From a bacterium (GTDB lineage: Bacteria > Patescibacteriota > Minisyncoccia > JACQLN01): a stretch of 8,927 bases of DNA. Below are positions 5,060 to 8,927 of this stretch, in pieces. Both the position numbers and the translations under genes were made by a program. The notes under the pieces were generated by a model. It was given only the letters and a program-made list of their open reading frames with translations. It was not told where the DNA came from and made no database searches. The stretch is from the NCBI GenBank assembly GCA_030697855.1, contig JAUYOU010000076.1, positions 1-8,927 on the forward strand, written 5' to 3'. Positions within the stretch are counted from its first letter, which is position 1. Each line of letters begins with the position of its first letter.

Positions 5060-5536
5060 ATGTCTTTTATAATCCGCAAAGCCAACCTAGATGATTTACC
5101 AGAAATTTCCAAACTAAATTTGGAACTTTTTAATATTCAGCATCAATTCGATCCTACCGCCAATTTAAATTGGTCAATGAGCCCAGACGGTCAAGAATAT
5201 TTTAAAACAAGAATATCCGCAGAAGATAGTTTCACAGAAGTTGTCGAGAATGAAAATAAAAATATTGTTGGTTATATAATGTGCACCATACTTAAACGCC
5301 AATTATATAGAATCGACGCTAAATACGCGGAACTAGAAAGTATTTATGTAAGATCAGAATACCAAGGCGCAAAACTTGGCTCACAATTAACAAATAACTT
5401 TATAAACTGGTGTCGCGAAAATAAAGTTAACTATATTTCTCTTTTGGTGGATCCAAAAAATGAAGAAGCTATTAAATTTTATAGAAAACTCGGCTTTTCC
5501 AATTACGATCTAGTAATGCAATTAAAGTTGGAATAA
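5060..5536 (+). CDS. GNAT-family N-acetyltransferase
   Basis: The 158-residue product has the GNAT fold, which transfers an acetyl group from acetyl-CoA to an amine. The N-terminal strand and helix FIIRKANLDDLPEISKLN (3-20) are typical. Motif A is at about 95-112 (IYVRSEYQGAKLGSQL), with Q102-G-A-K-L-G107 as the pyrophosphate-binding loop in place of the commoner R-x-x-G-x-G/A, and motif B is NEEAIKFYRKLGF (134-146). The substrate cannot be told from sequence; small molecule, antibiotic and protein N-terminus are all possible. No Shine-Dalgarno site precedes the ATG, and TTGACC at 5031-5036 is a possible -35 without a good -10. The gene follows tRNA-His and element B closely and ends eight bases before palindromic repeat copy 2, which probably helps terminate it. 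Confidence 0.88.
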   Translation: MSFIIRKANLDDLPEISKLNLELFNIQHQFDPTANLNWSMSPDGQEYFKTRISAEDSFTEVVENENKNIVGYIMCTILKRQLYRIDAKYAELESIYVRSEYQGAKLGSQLTNNFINWCRENKVNYISLLVDPKNEEAIKFYRKLGFSNYDLVMQLKLE

Positions 5537-5544
5537 AAACAAAA

Positions 5545-5609
5545 CCCCGTAGTGAATTTTCAATTTTTCTTCGCGACTTGAGTCGCGTTTTGAAAATTCT
5601 ACTACGGGG
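5545..5609. repeat. Palindromic repeat, copy 2 (CCCCGTAGT/ACTACGGGG family)
   Basis: Arm CCCCGTAGTGAATTTTCAA (5545-5563) pairs with the segment ending TTCTACTACGGGG (5590-5609), with a single extra base in the 3' arm. The inner hairpin is CGCGAC-TTGA-GTCGCG (5572-5587), then TTTT. It lies between two convergent genes and is a good bidirectional terminator candidate. Compared with copy 1, one arm pair changes from C-G to T-A, which keeps the pairing. The GTAG near the foot recalls REP elements, but no RAYT transposase is in view. Confidence 0.75.
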
Positions 5610-5611
5610 AG

Positions 5612-5630
5612 TCCCGACTTTTTGCCGGGA
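5612..5630. terminator. Small hairpin between convergent genes
   Basis: TCCCG (5612-5616) pairs with CGGGA (5626-5630) around a T-rich loop. It sits directly beside the palindromic repeat and 21 bases before the stop codon of the minus-strand gene, so it probably adds to termination. A T-run after the stem is missing on the plus strand, so alone it is weak. Confidence 0.3.
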
Positions 5631-5650
5631 GTTGTACTACTCACTTTTTC

Positions 5651-6106
5651 TTATTGATTTAACCTGTCCACATACTCGGCAAAACCTCGTCTGATTTTGA
5701 TATCAACAAAACCAACCATAGAAACCACACAAAGTAACGGGAAGGTATCCATCTTAAGTTCCAATACTCTAATCAAGTACTGAATACTGTTATATCTCAA
5801 ATTTCTGTTTTTAGAACCCTTTTTGATACCCTTCAAAATTGCAAATTTAATAGCCTCCACTAAATTGCTTAAAGAGTTTTCATTTATATTTCTAAAGAAA
5901 TGCACTATTTCAACCAAAGTACCAAATCCACTTTTTTGAGAAAAACCCAATAAAACATCGGCTCTTATAGACTCGGTCACTAGATCATCTATCAAAACTA
6001 TCCATTCCTTTTTATCTAAAGATTCTAGAAAAAGAATAAAACTTTCAGAAGAATGGATATGACTAGAATCTTTCGGCAACTTCCTTTGGTAAAGAGGCTT
6101 ATTCAT
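5651..6106 (-). CDS. Unknown 151-residue helical protein
   Basis: I do not recognise this protein. It has no signal peptide and is predicted by eye to be mostly alpha-helical: amphipathic stretches at about 20-45, 62-72 and 78-95, a basic patch KKGSKNRNLR (95-104), and a moderately hydrophobic segment (121-135, TFPLLCVVSMVGFVD) that is too short and interrupted for a sure membrane span. A weak AAAGGG ribosome-binding sequence lies about 7 bases before the ATG and is part of a hairpin (6111-6116 with 6126-6131) that could hide it. A TATAAT box upstream (6169-6174) and a terminator region after it suggest a monocistronic gene, divergent from murD. The frame is long, has normal composition and is flanked by sensible signals, so it is probably real. 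Confidence 0.65.
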   Translation of the reverse strand: MNKPLYQRKLPKDSSHIHSSESFILFLESLDKKEWIVLIDDLVTESIRADVLLGFSQKSGFGTLVEIVHFFRNINENSLSNLVEAIKFAILKGIKKGSKNRNLRYNSIQYLIRVLELKMDTFPLLCVVSMVGFVDIKIRRGFAEYVDRLNQ

Positions 6107-6168
6107 TTTAAAACCCTTTCTTTTTGGGTTTGAGTACTATGTTAAAGGATCTTAGGAGACTTTACTAT

Positions 6169-6174
6169 ATTATA
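6169..6174 (-). promoter_or_regulatory. -10 box of the unknown minus-strand gene
   Basis: A perfect TATAAT on the minus strand puts transcription start near 6162, a leader of about 56 bases. The -35 region is poor. The leader contains the hairpin AAACCC/GGGTTT (6111-6131) over the ribosome-binding area. Confidence 0.4.
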
Positions 6175-6196
6175 AAAAGTATGTAAATAGCAGAAT

Positions 6197-6225
6197 TTGC
6201 TCATAAAATCTATGTCATTTATAGT
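6197..6225 (+). promoter_or_regulatory. murD promoter giving a leaderless mRNA
   Basis: TATAGT (6220-6225) matches the -10 consensus in five of six bases and lies 17 bases after TTGCTC (6197-6202, three of six). With the usual spacing, transcription starts at or next to 6232, the A of the murD ATG. No Shine-Dalgarno site exists upstream of that ATG, which agrees with leaderless translation. Confidence 0.45.
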
Positions 6226-6231
6226 GTTCTA

Positions 6232-7596
6232 ATGACCCCTTCTGAATTTCTAAAAAACAAAAAAGTGCTAGTTATGGGTTTAGGGCTTTTGGGTGGTGGC
6301 ATCGCCACAACCAAATGGCTAGTTAAACATGGCGCAAAAGTTACTGTGACCGATTTAAAATCACGGGCTGATTTGGCAAGCTCTATTAAAGCTCTTGGTC
6401 CAGCCGCCAAAAAAGTAAAGCTAGTTTTAGGCAAACACAATGAATCCGATTTTAAAAATAACCAAATTATAGTTGTTAACCCAGCCGTACCCAAAGAAAG
6501 CTCATATTTAAAAATCGCCAAAGAATCTGGCGCCAGTTTAGAAAACGAAGCTAGTTTGTTTTTCCGCTTCTGTAAAAACCCAACAATTGGAGTCACTGGC
6601 ACACGCGGTAAAACCACAACTGTAAATTGGATTCTTCACTTTTTAAAACAGAAATTTCCTAACTCCGTCTTAACCGGAAACTCTTCCGATAGCCCAATGC
6701 TTGGTGTTTTAGATAGTTTAGACGGCAAAAGCCCTGTTGTAGTTGAACTTTCAAGTTGGCATTTAGAATTGCTTCCTGTTTCAGAAAAAGCCCCGCAAAT
6801 TGCAGTTATTACAAATATTTATCCGGATCATTTAAACCGATACAAAGACATAACCGAATACGCCGAGGCTAAAGCTAATATTTTTAAACACCAAACTAAA
6901 AATGATTTTTTAATTTTAAATAAGAAAAATTCTTGGACCAAGTTTTATTTAAAGCAATCCGCCAGCTGGCGGACTAAAAGCAAAATCGTTTTTACCCTTT
7001 ACTCCCTTTTGCCCCATTTATCCCATTTTGATCTTGGCGAACATAATTTAGAAAACTTAAAAACAGCCTCTCTTGCTGCAAATCTAGCTGGAGTAGATTG
7101 GAATTTAATTAAAAAAGCCATAAAAACACTGCCTCAAATAAAATTTAGGCAAGAAATTATTTTAAAAGATAAAAATTTAACTATTGTAAACGATACAACC
7201 GCTACTTCGCCCGATGCCACCATTGCCGCCTTAAACCGATTCGGCCATCAAGGTTTAACCTTGATATTAATAACCGGTGGCACCAGTAAAAATTTAGAAT
7301 TTAACGATTGGGCAAAATCTGTTAAAAAATATATAAAACCAGAAAATCTTTTCTTATTAGATGGTTCGGCTACCAAAAAAATGTTAGATTCTCTTGGCGA
7401 AAAATATTTTAAAAAATCTCGCCCTCAACTTTTTATAGATTTTTATACACTTTTGACCTCGGCCTTAAAACATGCCAAATTAATAAAAGGTAAAAAGATA
7501 TTACTTTTTTCGCCTTCGGCCGCAAGCTTCGAGAAATTTAAGAATGAATTTGATAGGGGCGAAAAATTTAACCAGTTCTTTAAAGAAAGGAGCTAA
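6232..7596 (+). CDS. murD: UDP-N-acetylmuramoyl-L-alanine--D-glutamate ligase
   Basis: MurD adds D-glutamate to UDP-MurNAc-L-Ala with ATP in the cytoplasm, the second peptide step of peptidoglycan synthesis. The 454 residues have the normal family length. The N-terminal Rossmann-like domain has VLVMGLGLLGGG (12-23). The central ATPase domain has P-loop GTRGKTTT (123-130), ELSSWHLE (172-179), TNIYPDHLNRY (194-204) and YAEAKANIF (210-218), where K214 is the usual carbamylated lysine. Then follow GEHNLENLKTA (269-279) and the C-terminal domain with GGTSKNLEF (349-357), whose K353 matches the D-Glu-binding lysine, and FSPSAASFEKF (426-436). The NDSKATN motif of E. coli MurD reads NDTTATSPDA (320-329), without its lysine. 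It is probably leaderless and is followed three bases later by the next gene. Confidence 0.93.
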   Translation: MTPSEFLKNKKVLVMGLGLLGGGIATTKWLVKHGAKVTVTDLKSRADLASSIKALGPAAKKVKLVLGKHNESDFKNNQIIVVNPAVPKESSYLKIAKESGASLENEASLFFRFCKNPTIGVTGTRGKTTTVNWILHFLKQKFPNSVLTGNSSDSPMLGVLDSLDGKSPVVVELSSWHLELLPVSEKAPQIAVITNIYPDHLNRYKDITEYAEAKANIFKHQTKNDFLILNKKNSWTKFYLKQSASWRTKSKIVFTLYSLLPHLSHFDLGEHNLENLKTASLAANLAGVDWNLIKKAIKTLPQIKFRQEIILKDKNLTIVNDTTATSPDATIAALNRFGHQGLTLILITGGTSKNLEFNDWAKSVKKYIKPENLFLLDGSATKKMLDSLGEKYFKKSRPQLFIDFYTLLTSALKHAKLIKGKKILLFSPSAASFEKFKNEFDRGEKFNQFFKERS

Positions 7597-7599
7597 ATT

Positions 7600-7818
7600 A
7601 TGGACATTCTGGAACAAGCCTATTTTATTGCCGTACCAAGTTCGAAACCATTACCCCCCAACACAACCCCAACCCATCTTGCCGAACTAGCTATCGAAAG
7701 CTTGGCTGGCTCAAATATCCACCCTATCGGTATGATCGCAGAATGCAGACAAAGAATTTTAGATGACCCTGCAATCAAACCCGAGATTAGAGATCTCGCC
7801 GACGAGTTGCTCCGCTAA
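7600..7818 (+). CDS. Unknown 72-residue protein in the murD operon
   Basis: I do not recognise this protein. It starts three bases after the murD stop and has a strong AAAGGAG Shine-Dalgarno site (7586-7592) seven bases before the ATG, lying inside the end of murD, so the two are very probably co-transcribed and perhaps translationally coupled. It is followed directly by a strong terminator. The sequence begins with a Pro/Ser/Thr-rich part (13-27, VPSSKPLPPNTTPTH) and ends in helical, acidic segments (HLAELAIESLAG at 27-38; LDDPAIKPEIRDLADELLR at 54-72). No signal peptide, membrane segment or metal-binding pattern is present. Its position hints at a link to envelope synthesis, but this is inference only. 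Confidence 0.7.
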   Translation: MDILEQAYFIAVPSSKPLPPNTTPTHLAELAIESLAGSNIHPIGMIAECRQRILDDPAIKPEIRDLADELLR

Positions 7819-7821
7819 ACC

Positions 7822-7856
7822 AAAATCACCCCTCGATAAACTGGGGGTGATTTTTT
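7822..7856. terminator. Bidirectional rho-independent terminator
   Basis: AAAATCACCCC (7822-7832) pairs with GGGGTGATTTT (7844-7854) around an 11-base loop, with T6 (7851-7856) on the plus strand and A4 before the stem giving T4 on the minus strand. It ends the murD operon and overlaps the stop codon of the facing gene, so it probably serves both. Confidence 0.88.
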
Positions 7857-8927
7857 AATACGAGTATGAATCTACCAATAGCCCATTAGAATCGTACAAA
7901 TACAAAGTATCGTCTAAATCATCTAAAATTTCTCCGTTACGCCCTAAATAAACCTTCCATTTACCTAAATAAAAACTAGCTTGGTTTTTAGATCTCTCTA
8001 CACACGATTGATAGTTATAATTCTTAGTAATAAATTCTCGGCAAGAAGGTTCGTTAATAAAACTAAAATATTCTAATCTTGGCTCTCTACACGAATTTAT
8101 ACCGTTAAGATATCGCCTGCATTCTATACCATAACTATTGTAATCCGATGCACTTGGTAAATTACATCTTCCACCACCAGATAATGCGTCGTAACTTTCA
8201 AAAGAACCTGTTAAATAGCCATCACAAGAATTTTCCTGAAAATTTACACTCAATGGGCTCCTCTTACCTACAAAAACATCTACGATACCGCCCTTGTTTA
8301 AAACAATATTATCCGTAGCATTTAAATCTCTTGGATTATATATTCTAGAAGCTTTTCCAATTTCAAACGAATTACTAAAACGTTTTGTCCTAATCGTCCA
8401 ACCCGTAATATTTATGCCTAAATCGCTACTCCTGTTCACAATAGACATTTTTTCGTAATGAGGTTTACCAGAAGAACCTCTGTAGTTAACATTGTTTATT
8501 TTAACCTTATCAAAATAATCCGAAACATTTACTAAAAAAGTTCTGGTAATTGCGGTGTTATCATATTCACCTTGTGCATTTTTAGCGCGAGCTAAAAGCG
8601 TATAAGTTTTTTTGCCAGATGGTAGGTTATAAGAAACTTTACTATTAGCAGCGCGCCAACCAGTATCGTAACCAATCAGCCACACATCAAAATTAGAGGT
8701 CTTTTGAAAAGGTAAAACCTGCCAACCATCTAAAACAAATTCAACCTTAGTACTTTGAATTGTGCCGTTTTGTTCCGGTCCACTCAAAATAACGGTTTCC
8801 ATAGGGCTAAAAAATATTCCTGTTTTTACAGATTGTAATTGATTTTGACGGTTTTGAGGTAAAAAAACCGAAACCTTACCCCTTACTCTTTTTTTAATAT
8901 CGGCAACTTTGCCAGCCTCGACCGCAC
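7855..8927 (-). CDS. LTD (lamin-tail) domain surface protein, C-terminal part (cut by window edge)
   Basis: The frame is open to the window end, 41 codons beyond the Met at 8802. That Met has no ribosome-binding site, so the true start lies outside. Numbering from it, residues 1-95 look like an Ig-like beta domain (VILSGPEQNGTI near the start, YTLLARAKNAQGEYDNT at 67-83). Residues 97-315 resemble the lamin-tail domain proteins common in Parcubacteria: KVKINNVNYRGSSG (99-112), INITGWTIRT (130-139), DNIVLNKGGIVDVFVG (164-179), KWKVYLGRNGE (281-291) and a terminal DTLYLYDSNGLLVDSYSY. Six cysteines lie at 193, 213, 228, 238, 254 and 267, possibly disulfides outside the cell. The protein is probably secreted or surface-anchored, since the family usually is, but the export signal is not visible. 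Binding partner unknown. Confidence 0.75.
   Translation of the reverse strand, partial: AVEAGKVADIKKRVRGKVSVFLPQNRQNQLQSVKTGIFFSPMETVILSGPEQNGTIQSTKVEFVLDGWQVLPFQKTSNFDVWLIGYDTGWRAANSKVSYNLPSGKKTYTLLARAKNAQGEYDNTAITRTFLVNVSDYFDKVKINNVNYRGSSGKPHYEKMSIVNRSSDLGINITGWTIRTKRFSNSFEIGKASRIYNPRDLNATDNIVLNKGGIVDVFVGKRSPLSVNFQENSCDGYLTGSFESYDALSGGGRCNLPSASDYNSYGIECRRYLNGINSCREPRLEYFSFINEPSCREFITKNYNYQSCVERSKNQASFYLGKWKVYLGRNGEILDDLDDTLYLYDSNGLLVDSYSY

Noticed and set aside
6337..6347. Third copy of GTGACCGAT inside murD
   Set aside because: It is explained by codons for Val-Thr-Asp in the N-terminal domain, and no other element block is nearby.
6219..6617. Minus-strand frame opposite the murD start
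   Set aside because: Antisense shadow of murD without a ribosome binding site.
1..8927. CRISPR array, integrase, transposase or toxin-antitoxin genes
   Set aside because: No regular repeat-spacer pattern and no protein with such motifs was seen on either strand.

Overview
The window looks like chromosome from a member of the Candidate Phyla Radiation (Patescibacteria), probably of the Parcubacteria type. This is inferred from gene content, not from a marker phylogeny. The signs are AT-rich, compact genes; a secreted protein whose signal peptide is followed by a short Ala/Gln/Leu coiled-coil segment of the S-layer-like type; a large lamin-tail-domain (LTD) surface protein; a stand-alone EF-Tu domain-2-like protein; and several genes with no visible Shine-Dalgarno site.

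Layout. At 1-195 (minus) is the start of a secreted S-layer-like protein cut by the window edge. Upstream of it lies about 1.07 kb without a convincing gene (196-1267). That gap holds a long hairpin-rich leader, two candidate promoters, a possible 13-residue leader peptide, an inverted-repeat pair that may bound a MITE-like element, and a hairpin terminator. Next is clpB (1268-3886, minus), a disaggregase with a ClpC/ClpA-like LGF loop. Its upstream region (3887-4113) carries a palindromic repeat, a -10 box and a CIRCE-like HrcA operator, so clpB is probably heat-shock controlled. Two tRNA-led units follow on the plus strand: tRNA-Arg(UCU), a structured element and an EF-Tu-domain-2-like gene (4114-4674), then tRNA-His(GUG), a second structured element and a GNAT acetyltransferase gene (4737-5536). 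A second copy of the palindromic repeat separates the GNAT gene from a convergent unknown gene (5651-6106, minus). From 6232 an operon of murD (peptidoglycan precursor ligase, apparently leaderless) and a 72-residue unknown protein ends at a bidirectional terminator, facing the C-terminal part of the LTD protein (7855 to the window end, minus).

Most interesting signal. Both tRNA genes are intact, yet each is followed at 156-197 bases by an exact 19-base copy of its own 3' end, starting at T-loop base C56. The intervening RNAs differ in most of their sequence but share three blocks in the same order (CCGGAG, CGAGGYGGGG, GTGACCGA) separated by hairpins. Each also carries a segment complementary to the T-arm of its own tRNA, so this pairing co-varies between the two. 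This looks like a family of small structured, tRNA-3'-end-targeting RNA elements: a mobile element, an intron-like RNA or a processing element. I do not recognise it as a named family. A second repeat family, palindromes with CCCCGTAGT/ACTACGGGG ends and one compensatory change in the arms, occurs twice.
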